35,322 nt of DNA from Deinococcus sp. (GCF_025362455.1 NZ_JANYGJ010000179.1:1-35322); one strand, 5' to 3'; positions 23,163 to 31,447 are shown, counted from the stretch's first letter. Translations and numbers: made by a program. Notes: a model not told the origin generated them from the letters alone.

Positions 23163-24113
23163 TCACCATAAGCTGCTGCCGGTAAACGTTCTGGAGAGCC
23201 GGTTGGCCAGCAGAAGCAGCGCCAACGCGATCACGGCGTTGAAGAGTCCCACCGCCGCGCCGTAGCTGAAGTTGGCTTCCAGCAGGCCCCGGCGGTACAC
23301 CGTGGTGGAGATCACGTCGGCGGTCTCGTAGGTGCTGGGGTTGTAGAGCAGGATGATCTTCTCAAAACCCACGCTCATCATCTGACCGATCCGCAAGATC
23401 AACAGGGTGATGATGGTCGGCATCATGCCGGGCAGCGTGACGTGGCGCACCAGATGCCATCGTCCGGCGCCGTCCACTCTGGCCGCCTCATACAGACTCG
23501 GATTGATGCCCGCCAGCGCCGCCAGGTAGATGATGCTGCCCCAGCCGACGCTCTGCCAGATGCCGGACCCGACGTAGATGCCCTGGAACGAGCCGGGGTC
23601 GGACATGTACGCCGTGCGCGTGCCGCCCAGCGAGACGAGGATGTCGTTAATCAGGCCGTTTTGCGCGAACAGGTCCAGCACCAGCCCGGAGATCACGACG
23701 ATGGAGATGAAGTGCGGCAGGTAAACCATCGTCTGAACGAATCGTCGGAAGCGGGTGCTGGTGACCTCGTTGAGCAGCAGGGCCAGGAGAATCGGCGCTG
23801 TGAACCCGAACAGCAGATCCCAGACGTTGATCATCAAAGTATTGCGCAGCACCCGCCAGAAATAGAACGAGCCGAAGAACTCGTGAAACCACTGCCAGCC
23901 GACCCAGGGACTGCCGCCTATGCCCACGGCAGGGCTGTAATCCTTGAAGGCGATGATGAGCCCGTAGAGCGGGCCGTATTCAAACACCGCGTAGTAGAGC
24001 AGCACCGGGACCAGCATCAGGTAAACCCAGGTGTAGCGCTGCCATGACCGCCGCCAGCGCGACTCCCGAATTGGCCTGACCCCGACGCCGCCACTGCGAA
24101 CTCTCTCTTGCAT
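23163..24113 (-). CDS. Carbohydrate ABC permease, LplB type
   Basis: 316 residues from ATG 24113, chosen for the GGAGG 5 nt upstream. Six membrane helices with the LplB hallmark FEYGPLYGLIIAFKDYSP near residues 44-61, and the EAA loop beginning at Glu209 (EAARVDGAG). First gene of the operon: permease, permease, binding protein, lyase, AraC regulator. It imports a solute with its partner. The leader carries a 7-bp-stem hairpin about 50 nt before the start. Confidence 0.9.
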   Translation of the reverse strand: MQERVRSGGVGVRPIRESRWRRSWQRYTWVYLMLVPVLLYYAVFEYGPLYGLIIAFKDYSPAVGIGGSPWVGWQWFHEFFGSFYFWRVLRNTLMINVWDLLFGFTAPILLALLLNEVTSTRFRRFVQTMVYLPHFISIVVISGLVLDLFAQNGLINDILVSLGGTRTAYMSDPGSFQGIYVGSGIWQSVGWGSIIYLAALAGINPSLYEAARVDGAGRWHLVRHVTLPGMMPTIITLLILRIGQMMSVGFEKIILLYNPSTYETADVISTTVYRRGLLEANFSYGAAVGLFNAVIALALLLLANRLSRTFTGSSLW

Positions 24114-24160
24114 TGATCCTCCGCTCACGCCCACACGCCTGAGCAACCGGTCCAGTCAGC

Positions 24161-24183
24161 GTCGGGGGCGTGAGCGCCCCGAC
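24161..24183 (-). promoter_or_regulatory. Hairpin in leader of transporter operon
   Basis: GTCGGGG / CCCCGAC arms (24161-24167, 24177-24183) around a 9-nt centre, about 50 nt upstream of the first permease. No T tract follows on the minus strand, so not a simple terminator; possible operator or RNA control element. Confidence 0.4.
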
Positions 24184-24410
24184 CGGCTGGCCTAGACCTG
24201 TTGTTCGTTGTGGTTGAGAAAAACGATAGGGCAAAGCAGGATTCACCGGACAGAGGCAAAACTCGCCCAGGATGAACGGATCTTCTGATTTCGGTCCGGC
24301 GAACAGAGTGTCCATGTCGAGTTCAGAGCCAGCGTGGCGGCTTCCGCCGATCTGTGAGGAAAACCAGCCTGAAGAGCCTGCTTTCAGAGCACCGGGATTC
24401 TTCCAAACGA

Positions 24411-24447
24411 CAAAACGCACCCCGGACGCCTGACGGCCCAGGGTGCG
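24411..24447 (-). terminator. Rho-independent terminator after 24460 ORF
   Basis: On the minus strand CGCACCC / GGGTGCG arms (24441-24447, 24416-24422), with additional pairing in the 18-nt centre, followed directly by TTTTG. It begins 13 nt past the ORF stop. Confidence 0.7.
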
Positions 24448-24459
24448 GGGCTGCTGAAC

Positions 24460-24828
24460 TCAGCGGGTGACGTTCAGGGTGATGGTGCGGGCTGCGGCGC
24501 CCTGGCCGCTTTCTTTCAGGGCGTAGGTGATGCGTCCGGCGCCGGGCCTGCTGGTGTACGACCAGCCGCAGCCCGCGTCCAGCGGCAAGACCTTCCGTCC
24601 GATCTGGCGACCCCCCCGGCTGACGGTGACGACGTAACTCTTGCCGCTCCCCTCTCCGCCGACGCGAAACGGCTGCCTGACCTGGGCGCCGTCCTTGAGC
24701 GAAAGGGAGAAGGGCCTGGTGCAGCGTCCGGCCTGGGCGGCTGCGGCGGTCACCGTCAGCTTCAGGTCGCTCGCCTCGGTGCCCGCCGCCACCGTGTAGG
24801 TGTGCGACCCGGCGCTGGGGCTGGGCAA
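24460..24828 (-). CDS. Secreted-type beta-rich protein, probably 5'-truncated
   Basis: 122 codons from a TTG. The product looks like an extracellular beta-sandwich: alternating hydrophobic strands, two cysteines (about 36 and 87), a GCGWSYTSRPGAG stretch and a final ITLNVTR strand. It lacks the expected signal peptide: upstream codons run only 11 more residues to a stop. It has its own terminator immediately downstream, so the 3' end is authentic. Family not recognised. I read it as the 3' remainder of a gene cut near 24830-24860, where an oppositely oriented small ORF begins. Confidence 0.45.
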   Translation of the reverse strand: MPSPSAGSHTYTVAAGTEASDLKLTVTAAAAQAGRCTRPFSLSLKDGAQVRQPFRVGGEGSGKSYVVTVSRGGRQIGRKVLPLDAGCGWSYTSRPGAGRITYALKESGQGAAARTITLNVTR

Positions 24829-24847
24829 GCTCTCGTCGGGTTCGCTG

Positions 24848-24982
24848 GTGACGGGCCTGCTTTATCTGGTGGTCCCGCTGGTTGCAGGCGCCGTCGCCGC
24901 CGTGATCGCCGTCTACCTGACCCCCGAAGGCGCCGACGAAGCTGAGCGCGAGGTGGTGACGGCTCTGCCCAAGCAGCCGTGA
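24848..24982 (+). CDS. Small single-span membrane protein or gene remnant
   Basis: 44 codons from GTG 24848: one hydrophobic helix (GLLYLVVPLVAGAVAAVIAVYL) and a short acidic tail ending in KQP. The composition and third positions look genuine. Only about 19 nt separate it from the opposing ORF, too little for two promoters, and there is no ribosome site. It ends directly against the kinase stop codon. It could be the 3' end of a lost membrane gene joined here by deletion. Confidence 0.35.
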   Translation: MTGLLYLVVPLVAGAVAAVIAVYLTPEGADEAEREVVTALPKQP

Positions 24983-26044
24983 TTACACAGAGACGACCAC
25001 GACCGGAAATTCCACCTGGAATACGGCTCCTCCCCCTGGCGCGTCCGTGAGTTTGACGGTGCCCCCATGCAATTCGGCGAGTTGTTTCACGATGGCCAGG
25101 CCCAGACCGGAGCCTGAGCCGTGGGTATCCGAATGGTAAAACCGCTCGAAGACCCGCTCCTTCATCGCTTCGGCGACGCCAGGCCCGGAATCCTGAACGC
25201 GAAGTTCCACCGTTGTGTTCTGCGCTTTGACGCAAACGATGATCCGCCCTGCCGGGGGAGAAAACTTCAGTGCATTTTCCAGCAGATTCAGCATGATTTG
25301 AGACAGCCGCACGGGGTCACCTCTTAAAACCGCCGTCTCTGTAGAGAGTTCGAGGTGAACTTCCTTCAGAAGCGCCCGCTGTCTGAATCCGGCCACCGCG
25401 TCACTGGCAACAACAGCCAGATCACAGGTCTCAAGCGTGAGGTTGAGTTTGCCCGCATCGGCCAGCGAAAGGTGACGCAAATCTTCTACCAGGCGGGCCA
25501 GGAAATCGGTGTGCTGCTTAAGAAGGTTGATCTCACTCATATCCAGCGTGAAGAGGCCGTCTTGCAGGGCGGCGAGCCTGGCTTGCAGGACGGCCAGCGG
25601 GGTTCGCAGTTCGTGGGCGATGGAGGCGGTGGTGGCCCGCCGCTCAGCTTCGAGCCGTTCCAGAGAAGCGGCCATCTGGTTGAAGTCGTCCAGTAGACGG
25701 CTGGTCTCGCCGCTTTGCCAGTTCAGATACGTTCGCCTCGTGACTGAAGCTATCGTCATGGGCGACTTCGTTACGGGCGACAGGCGGGCACGGGCGCTCA
25801 GGTCTCCCCCGGCCACCCGCTGCGCCGCCGTCGAGACCTCGCTGAGTGGCCGGGCCAGGGACCGCGCGATGTAGGCCGCCAGCAGCGTGGCAAGGACGAA
25901 TCCGAACAGCGATCCCCAGGCCCCCACGGCCACGTCGTCGTTCGTGAACAGCGCGGCCAGGCCCTTGGCCACCAAAAACAGGACACAGAAGCTGACCAGC
26001 ACGCCCATGATCCCCAGCCACAGGCCCACCCAGATACGGTTCAC
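24983..26044 (-). CDS. Sensor histidine kinase
   Basis: 353 residues. Two membrane helices at about 7-31 and 43-62 have only a short extracytoplasmic loop between them, so the signal is probably sensed in or near the membrane. A HAMP region follows (62-134), with an unusual TKSPMTIASVTRRTYLNW insertion at about 92-109. The H-box is SIAHELRTPL (His144), the N-box LLENALKFS (Asn257), and the G boxes are DSGPGV and GSGSGLGLAIV. Start is GTG 26044, overlapping the response-regulator stop (GTGA), so translation is coupled. Stimulus unknown; the BaeS/BaeR envelope-stress class is the nearest look-alike. Confidence 0.92.
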   Translation of the reverse strand: MNRIWVGLWLGIMGVLVSFCVLFLVAKGLAALFTNDDVAVGAWGSLFGFVLATLLAAYIARSLARPLSEVSTAAQRVAGGDLSARARLSPVTKSPMTIASVTRRTYLNWQSGETSRLLDDFNQMAASLERLEAERRATTASIAHELRTPLAVLQARLAALQDGLFTLDMSEINLLKQHTDFLARLVEDLRHLSLADAGKLNLTLETCDLAVVASDAVAGFRQRALLKEVHLELSTETAVLRGDPVRLSQIMLNLLENALKFSPPAGRIIVCVKAQNTTVELRVQDSGPGVAEAMKERVFERFYHSDTHGSGSGLGLAIVKQLAELHGGTVKLTDAPGGGAVFQVEFPVVVVSV

Positions 26045-26742
26045 CGGTCGCCGCCGTCCATCAGGCGATACCCGACGCCACGCACCGATTCGAACGGATC
26101 AGCCGCCCCGACGGCACCGAGCTTGCGCCGGACGCTGTTGAGGTGCGCGTCGACCACCCGTTCGAGCGCCCCGGACTCAGGCAGACACGCCTGGATCAGT
26201 TCGGCGCGGCTGAACACCCGCCCTGGGTGCCGGGCCAGCAGTTCCAGCAGCCGGAACTCGCTCAGCGTCAGGTCGAGGCGCTTGCCCAGGGCTTTGACCT
26301 GCATGCCACGCGAATCGATTTCAAGCCCGGCCACCAGCACCGGCCCGCCCCCGTCTCTGGGCTGTGTGCGCCTCAAGACCGCCTTGACCCGTTCGATCAC
26401 TTCGGGCGGATTGAAGGGTTTGGTCACGTAGTCGTCGGTGCCCATCCTGAAGCCCACCAGCCGGTCCACATCGTCCACACGGGCGGTGACCATGATGACC
26501 GGCGTGTCGCCGTCCTGGCGGATGCGCCGCAGAATCTCGAAGCCGTCGAGCTTCGGCAGCGTCACGTCGAGCAGCACCAGATCAGGCCGGGTGGCGCGGA
26601 ACAGGCGCAGGGCCGCTTCGCCGTCGAAGGCCCGCTCGGTCCGGAAGCCCTCCCGGCGCAGATAGGCTTCGAGAACCTGGCTCAGACTCGGTTCGTCCTC
26701 GACGACGAGCACGAGTGAGTACTGGGAGGCCGAAAGGTCCAT
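26041..26742 (-). CDS. OmpR/PhoB-family response regulator
   Basis: 233 residues. The receiver domain has EDE (15-17), phospho-acceptor Asp59 (LVLLDVTLP), Thr86 and Lys108 (TKPF). The C-terminal winged helix (about 135-230) has LTLSEFRLLELLARHPGRVFSR and the VRGVGYRL wing. It pairs with the kinase that overlaps it by 4 nt. TACACT lies 5 nt before the ATG, so the mRNA is probably leaderless, and two 14-bp direct repeats upstream could be its own binding site. Confidence 0.93.
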   Translation of the reverse strand: MDLSASQYSLVLVVEDEPSLSQVLEAYLRREGFRTERAFDGEAALRLFRATRPDLVLLDVTLPKLDGFEILRRIRQDGDTPVIMVTARVDDVDRLVGFRMGTDDYVTKPFNPPEVIERVKAVLRRTQPRDGGGPVLVAGLEIDSRGMQVKALGKRLDLTLSEFRLLELLARHPGRVFSRAELIQACLPESGALERVVDAHLNSVRRKLGAVGAADPFESVRGVGYRLMDGGDR

Positions 26743-26747
26743 ACCCC

Positions 26748-26753
26748 AGTGTA
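26748..26753 (-). promoter_or_regulatory. TACACT -10 box of response regulator
   Basis: Minus-strand TACACT, 5 nt, ATG 26742. No clear -35. Confidence 0.45.
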
Positions 26754-26777
26754 GGAGCGGTGCGGGAGGGGCGGCTG

Positions 26778-26805
26778 TTGTTTTAGGTAGATTGTTTTAA
26801 GTAGA
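26778..26805. repeat. 14-bp direct repeat, possible response-regulator site
   Basis: ttgttttaggtaga (26778-26791) and ttgttttaagtaga (26792-26805), 25-52 nt upstream of the TACACT box in an AT-rich patch. OmpR-type proteins bind tandem direct repeats, so an autoregulatory site is plausible. Confidence 0.6.
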
Positions 26806-27040
26806 TTCGGGTTTTGAGTGGATTTGAACAAGATTGGATGAGAACCTGGGGTCTGTGCAGAGGCGAAAGCCTGCTCCTGTCGGCCTGGAGACCACACTTG
26901 ACGAGCTACGGCAGGCCAGAGAAATCTTGTCGGAAGCCGGGAGAAGCCTGACCGGTAGAAACCTAGAGTGCTTTCAAGACCGTGAGCCGTTCCTGTGCCG
27001 AGCGCGATGCCGGTCAAACGATGGTCCGGACCACTCCACG

Positions 27041-27108
27041 TCCCAGCCGTCTCACTGTCCCAACCGTCTCACTGTCCCAGCCGTCTCACTGTCTCAGCCG
27101 TCTTTCCC
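27041..27108. repeat. 17-bp tandem repeat upstream of beta-lactamase
   Basis: tcccagccgtctcactg at 27041-27057, 27058-27074 (one change), 27075-27091 and a degraded fourth unit to 27108; about 50 nt before the gene start. Confidence 0.92.
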
Positions 27109-27156
27109 GACCGGCGGCCCCGTCGAGGGCTCCGGCAGAGAATCAAGGAGTCTTTT

Positions 27157-28782
27157 ATGTCTGCGATTCGCACTTCTCGCTCGATGCTGGCCGCCCTTTG
27201 CCTGCTGTCTCAGGGTACCTTTGTCCAGACTGCTGAGGCCCGCACAACCTCCGTGCTGGGCGGCGGCGGCCAGCCTGTTTGCCGCGCCACACAGGCCACC
27301 CCCAATCTGGCTCAGCTCGACATGTACATCACCCGCATGATGAAGGAGTACGGCGTCCCTGGCGTGGGCCTGGCGCTCGTCGAGAACGGCAGCGTCCGCG
27401 TGGTGAAGGGCTACGGCGTGCGCGATGTCAAAACACACGCGCCGGTCACGGCCAACACGCAGTTTGCCATCGGTTCGGTGACCAAATCATTTACCGCCCT
27501 GGACATGATGGTGCTGGTCGAGCAGGGCCTGGTTGACCTCGACGCGCCGGTTACGACCTACATCCCGGAATTCAAACTGTCCAATCCGGCAGCGACCCGG
27601 ACCGTCACCGTGAGAAACCTGTTGAGCCATTCGAGCGGTCTGGTCAGAACCGACGCCACATTGTTCGATGCGAAACTGACGGCCAAAGACGTCATCGCGG
27701 CGCTGCCGACCACGCCCCTGGCCGGTAAACCGGGCAAGACCTTCGTCTACAGCAACGTCAATACCATCCTGGCCGGTGAGATCATCAGCCGGGTCAGCGC
27801 TCAGCCGTGGGCCGCGTTCACCCGTGAGCGGGTGCTCAAGCCGCTGGGCATGAACACGGCGACGCTCTCGATCAAAGAACTCAGGCAGCAGCCTGACATC
27901 GCCACACCGCACGTCATCAACGTCAGGGGCGGCGGCTCGCAACCCGCCCCGTATCTGACCCTGGGCGCAGACGCTCCAGCCGGGGCCGTCAACGCCAGCG
28001 CCACCGAGCTGGCCCGCTACGTGCAGTTTCAGCTCGGTGACGGCTCGCCTCTGCTGTCCAGGGCCAACCTCGACCAGATGCACACCGGGCAGGTGGCCGC
28101 GCCCGATTTCAATTTGACCGGCGTCTTCGCCGACCAAGTGCGCAAAGTTGCTGCCAAATCGACTGCCGTGCCCGCTGCGCTGGTCACTAACGAGCACTAC
28201 GGGTTTTACTGGGGTGTCGAGACCTTTCTTGGGCAGCAACTGGTGCAGCATGGCGGCAACGTGACCGGAGAGACCGCCAACATCACCCTGTTGCCCAAGC
28301 AGCGCTCAGGTGTGGTAATTCTGGCGAACGTCGAGGGGGCCAACACCTTCATGGAGGCGGTCCGCTTGCACGTCGCCGGAGCCCTGCTCGGCTGCCAGAG
28401 TCCCGATGTCAATGCCGTGATCCAGGGGCAGCTCAAAATCTTGCGTCAGGACAACGCTAGCTTCTCAGCCGACCGTCTGGCGGCCCGCACCTACCAGCCT
28501 CGCCCGTCTGAACTGAGCGCTCTGGTCGGCAGCTACAGGGGACTGGCCGACACCAAGCCGACCCGGATCAAGGTCGTTGACCGCCGAACGCTCAAGCTGG
28601 AATCCGGGTTTCAGGGCGTCCGGTTCGCGGTGGACCTGTTGCCTCTGGGCAAGGACCGCTTCATGGCGACCAGCCAACCCCTGATCGGCGGCGTGATTAA
28701 ATTCGCTGGCACCAAGGGAAAGCGCACCATCGAACTCGAAGGCTTGACCGGGAATATTCCGCTTGCGGTGTCTGGCAAGTGA
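27157..28782 (+). CDS. Serine beta-lactamase-family hydrolase (class C / PBP4*-like)
   Basis: 541 residues from ATG 27157 (AAGGAG 6 nt upstream). A signal peptide ends near TAEA (26). The catalytic domain (50-400) has SVTK (nucleophile Ser107, Lys110), YSN (Tyr198) and a HGG in place of KTG (QHGGNVTGE). A C-terminal domain (about 430-541) resembles the lipocalin-like region found in these hydrolases. Family members act as D-amino-acid peptidases, esterases or beta-lactamases; this one need not confer resistance. It faces the two-component system divergently. Confidence 0.88.
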   Translation: MSAIRTSRSMLAALCLLSQGTFVQTAEARTTSVLGGGGQPVCRATQATPNLAQLDMYITRMMKEYGVPGVGLALVENGSVRVVKGYGVRDVKTHAPVTANTQFAIGSVTKSFTALDMMVLVEQGLVDLDAPVTTYIPEFKLSNPAATRTVTVRNLLSHSSGLVRTDATLFDAKLTAKDVIAALPTTPLAGKPGKTFVYSNVNTILAGEIISRVSAQPWAAFTRERVLKPLGMNTATLSIKELRQQPDIATPHVINVRGGGSQPAPYLTLGADAPAGAVNASATELARYVQFQLGDGSPLLSRANLDQMHTGQVAAPDFNLTGVFADQVRKVAAKSTAVPAALVTNEHYGFYWGVETFLGQQLVQHGGNVTGETANITLLPKQRSGVVILANVEGANTFMEAVRLHVAGALLGCQSPDVNAVIQGQLKILRQDNASFSADRLAARTYQPRPSELSALVGSYRGLADTKPTRIKVVDRRTLKLESGFQGVRFAVDLLPLGKDRFMATSQPLIGGVIKFAGTKGKRTIELEGLTGNIPLAVSGK

Positions 28783-29150
28783 ACGGTGTCCGGCCAGTGA
28801 ACACGGATAACTGATTGACGATGTAGGTTGAGGATGCAGGTCCGCCGAAGTCTTGACGCGCACAACCCCCAACGCACGGTAATAAAGCACGGCGAGATCG
28901 AGCAACGTTTAGCTCAATCTCGCTGTGCTTGGTTGCGTTCAGCGGCTACCGCGACGAAACCGCCATGTCTTCAATTCATTTTAGTTCCGTCTCAATTCTA
29001 CCCGGACAGACCGCTCATACGGATTCCGCTCAATTCCGTAACACCCGTAAAAGCGCCGGGTGTTCCTCCATACCGCAGAATCCGCATTTGTTCCTCCTCC
29101 CGTTGGTCGGATTGATTCCGAATACAGAACGGAATCAATCGGAATCCGTA
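28783..29150. other. Convergent intergenic region with hairpin and inverted-repeat element
   Basis: Lies between the 3' ends of the beta-lactamase and oxidoreductase genes. It holds the long hairpin (28886-28929) and the 135-bp inverted-repeat element (29017-29151). No gene seen. Confidence 0.6.
28886..28929 (-). terminator. Long hairpin, bidirectional terminator candidate
   Basis: 18-bp arms (28886-28903 and 28912-28929) with one mismatch and one wobble around an 8-nt loop. On the minus strand it is followed by TTATT, fitting a terminator for the oxidoreductase; on the plus strand no T tract follows, but the stem could still slow polymerase after the beta-lactamase. Confidence 0.55.
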
Positions 29151-29151
29151 T
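29017..29151. mobile_element. 135-bp MITE-like element with 24-bp terminal inverted repeats
   Basis: Left end 29017-29040 and right end 29128-29151 are inverted copies matching at 20 of 24 positions, the outer 12 (atacggattccg) perfectly. Inside, another perfect 11-bp inverted repeat (gattgattccg, 29110-29120 and 29130-29140) abuts the right end. ATTCCG recurs across the element. No reading frame. The right end supplies the last base of the oxidoreductase stop codon. No target duplication was found, so a structured RNA or operator cluster remains possible. Confidence 0.45.
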
Positions 29152-30080
29152 CAGGCCCCAATTCGCAACACGATTTTCCCACGGGTGCGGCCACCTTCGG
29201 ACAGGGTGAACGCCTGCCTGACCTCCGATACCGGCAGCACGGTCTCGATGTATGCCTTCACCTCACCGCGCTCCACGAGCTGCGCGATCTGCACCAACTG
29301 CCCCACGTTGGGTTTGCACAGCACCCGCCCGACCCCGAAGCCGCGCTGCCCGGCCTCCTGGTCGGGGAACCCGGTGGCCGTCACCAGGAAGCCGCCGGGC
29401 TTGACGCTGGCGAATGACCGGTGAAAGGTGTCGCCGCCGACCGTATCGAACACCACGTCCATGTCCTGGGCCACCGCCTCGAAGCGCTCCCTGGTGTAGT
29501 CGATAAACACGTCCACGCCGAGGCTGCGAACAAACTCCTCGTTGCGGGAGGAGGCCACGCCGGTCACGTGTGCGCCCCTGGCCCTGGCAAGCTGCACGGC
29601 CAGCGAACCGACGCCGCCCGACGCGCCGGTAATCAGCAGGCGCTGGCCGCTGCTGAGCCTGGCCAGGTCGAACATCGCCTGCCAGGCCGTCAGTGCGCCG
29701 AGCGGCACGGCTGCCGCCTGGATGAAGTCGAGGCTCTCCGGCTTACGCGCCATCTCAGCCGCCCTGACGGTGACGTACTCCGCGAAGCCGCCCGACGAGA
29801 CGATCCCGTACACGGCGTCGCCCGCTGCGAAGCCGATCACGCCGTCGCCCAGCGCCTCGACCGTGCCTGCGATCTCCCCGCCCAGCAGGATCGGCAGGGT
29901 TTTGCCCATCCTCACGCCCGCGCCGCTGCGAATCTTCCAGTCCACCGGATTCACGCCCGCCGCCTGAATCCTGACCAGCAGCTCGCCGCTCTGGGGTGTC
30001 GGTCGCTCAACGTCGGTGTACTGCACGACGCTGTTGTCGCCGTACTCGTCGATGACCACCGCTTTCATTTTTTCGCTCAT
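29151..30080 (-). CDS. NADP-dependent MDR oxidoreductase (quinone reductase-like)
   Basis: 309 residues of the medium-chain dehydrogenase superfamily. An N-terminal GroES-like fold has RIQAAGVNPVDWKIRSG, and the Rossmann nucleotide site has GASGGVGSLAVQLA at about 152-165. The zinc ligands of alcohol dehydrogenases are absent, placing it with zeta-crystallin / quinone reductases, which reduce quinones or activated alkenes with NADPH. It ends with GGRTRGKIVLRI, typical of the class. ATG 30080 or the ATG four codons on are both possible. It lies downstream of the MFS gene on the same strand (125 nt) but probably has its own promoter. Confidence 0.88.
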   Translation of the reverse strand: MSEKMKAVVIDEYGDNSVVQYTDVERPTPQSGELLVRIQAAGVNPVDWKIRSGAGVRMGKTLPILLGGEIAGTVEALGDGVIGFAAGDAVYGIVSSGGFAEYVTVRAAEMARKPESLDFIQAAAVPLGALTAWQAMFDLARLSSGQRLLITGASGGVGSLAVQLARARGAHVTGVASSRNEEFVRSLGVDVFIDYTRERFEAVAQDMDVVFDTVGGDTFHRSFASVKPGGFLVTATGFPDQEAGQRGFGVGRVLCKPNVGQLVQIAQLVERGEVKAYIETVLPVSEVRQAFTLSEGGRTRGKIVLRIGA

Positions 30081-30143
30081 GGTGTTGACCCCAGCCTCTG
30101 CTTTTTTCTTCAGATAGAGTGAAGTCTGTAGACGTCGGGATTG

Positions 30144-30155
30144 AGGGTTGACCCT
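30144..30155. promoter_or_regulatory. 12-bp palindrome upstream of oxidoreductase
   Basis: AGGGT-TG-ACCCT, 64 nt upstream of the oxidoreductase start and about 50 nt past the MFS stop. Operator candidate only. Confidence 0.3.
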
Positions 30156-30205
30156 ACGGGCGCAGTCGCCCCCCGGCGTCGCTCAGGTTCAGGCGCCGCT
30201 CAGGG

Positions 30206-31447
30206 TCAGGCGGCGCCCCGCAACCTGCTGCCCGCCAGGCTGAAGGCCAGCAGCGCCGCGCCCAGCACCACCGCTGCCAGCGCGCCCCAGACAAAACCGT
30301 GCGCCGGATGAGCGGCAGGCGCGGTCAGCAGGAGCGGGCTGAGAAACTGCCCCAGGAACACGGCGCTGCTCATGCCCGCCACCACGCGCCCGCGCCAGGC
30401 TGTCGGCGTGATGTCGGCCAGCCAGATGTACAGGTTGGGCAGCACCAGCCCGCCGCCCAGCCCCGCGACGATCAGGCCCGGAACCACGGCGGCGATGGTC
30501 GGCCCCTGCGACACGACAGCCCAGCCGCCCGCCACCAGGCCAAACCCCAGGGCCGAGACGACGCGCGGATCGAAGCGGCCCGAAAACCGCGAGTACGTCA
30601 GGGACGTGATGGCTGCCGTCAGCGTGAACGCGCCCAGCAGCAGGCCGGTGGCGGCGGGCGAGGCCCCCAGGAATTTCATCAGGAAGGGCCCCTGCGCGGG
30701 CATCAGGTAGAAGATCACCATGTAGGCCAGCGCCAGCGCGTAGACCACCCCGATGGCAGCCCACTGCGGTTTGCCCTCGGCCTGGCCGCCAACCTCGCTC
30801 ACCGTCACCCCTCTGGGCAGGCGCAACACCAGCGGCAGCAGCAGCAGCGCCACAAAATAGATGGCAAACGGCGCACGCCAGCTCACGCCAGCCAGCAGGC
30901 CGCCCAGCGGCAACAGCACCGCCCCGCCGAAACTGGTGAAGGCCGCCTGATGGCTCAGAAATTTGCCGCGCTCAGGGCCGCTGAACAGGTCGTTGATCAG
31001 CGCCCCACCGGCGGTCATGGTGCCCGCCACCGCCAGCCCCAGCACGACCCGGCCTATCAGCAGCTCTCCCAGCGAGGACACGATCAGTCCGCTGGTCCCG
31101 CCCAGTGCGTACAGCAGCAGGGCGCCGATCAGCACCGGTCTGCGCCCGAACCGGTCGGCCAGGACGCCGCTCAGGGGCGCACTCAGGGCGATGGCCAGCC
31201 CCACGATGGTCAGCGTCAGCTTGACCAGCAGCGCGGCGTTGGGCTGACCCGCAAAATGCGCCGTCATGGCGGGCAGCGCGGGCGCGATGGTGGCCCCGGC
31301 CATGATGGTCAGCGCCGCCAGCAGCAGCAGGGTCAGGCGGGTCAGGACGTCGGGCGGGGCCGATGAGCGGGTGGTGGAGGCGGAAGGTGCAGCCGTCTGC
31401 GAATCAGGAGTGGCCGAATCAGGGGTGAGGGGCGTGGTCCTGGTCAT
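30206..31447 (-). CDS. MFS multidrug-type exporter
   Basis: 413 residues from ATG 31447 (AAGGA upstream; longer in-frame sequence reads as repeat-derived noise). 12 predicted helices, MFS loop motif GVLADRFGRRPV between helices 2 and 3, and the exporter motif C region (GGAVLLPLGGLLAG) in helix 5. This is the drug:proton antiporter-1 pattern. Substrate unknown. Transcribed divergently from an AraC-type regulator that is broken, so normal control of this exporter may be lost. Confidence 0.88.
   Translation of the reverse strand: MTRTTPLTPDSATPDSQTAAPSASTTRSSAPPDVLTRLTLLLLAALTIMAGATIAPALPAMTAHFAGQPNAALLVKLTLTIVGLAIALSAPLSGVLADRFGRRPVLIGALLLYALGGTSGLIVSSLGELLIGRVVLGLAVAGTMTAGGALINDLFSGPERGKFLSHQAAFTSFGGAVLLPLGGLLAGVSWRAPFAIYFVALLLLPLVLRLPRGVTVSEVGGQAEGKPQWAAIGVVYALALAYMVIFYLMPAQGPFLMKFLGASPAATGLLLGAFTLTAAITSLTYSRFSGRFDPRVVSALGFGLVAGGWAVVSQGPTIAAVVPGLIVAGLGGGLVLPNLYIWLADITPTAWRGRVVAGMSSAVFLGQFLSPLLLTAPAAHPAHGFVWGALAAVVLGAALLAFSLAGSRLRGAA

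Larger units (their letters stand above)
24114..24459. other. Leader of transporter operon and terminator of preceding ORF
   Basis: Holds the hairpin (24161-24183) and the terminator (24411-24447). The rest, including a 146-codon minus-strand open frame, shows no recognisable protein. No convincing -35/-10 pair was found for the operon. Confidence 0.45.
26743..27156. other. Divergent region, response regulator to beta-lactamase
   Basis: Contains the TACACT box, the 14-bp direct repeat, and the 17-bp tandem array (27041-27108). Longer open frames here lack recognisable content. The divergent layout allows the two-component system to control the hydrolase gene, which is inference. Confidence 0.45.
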
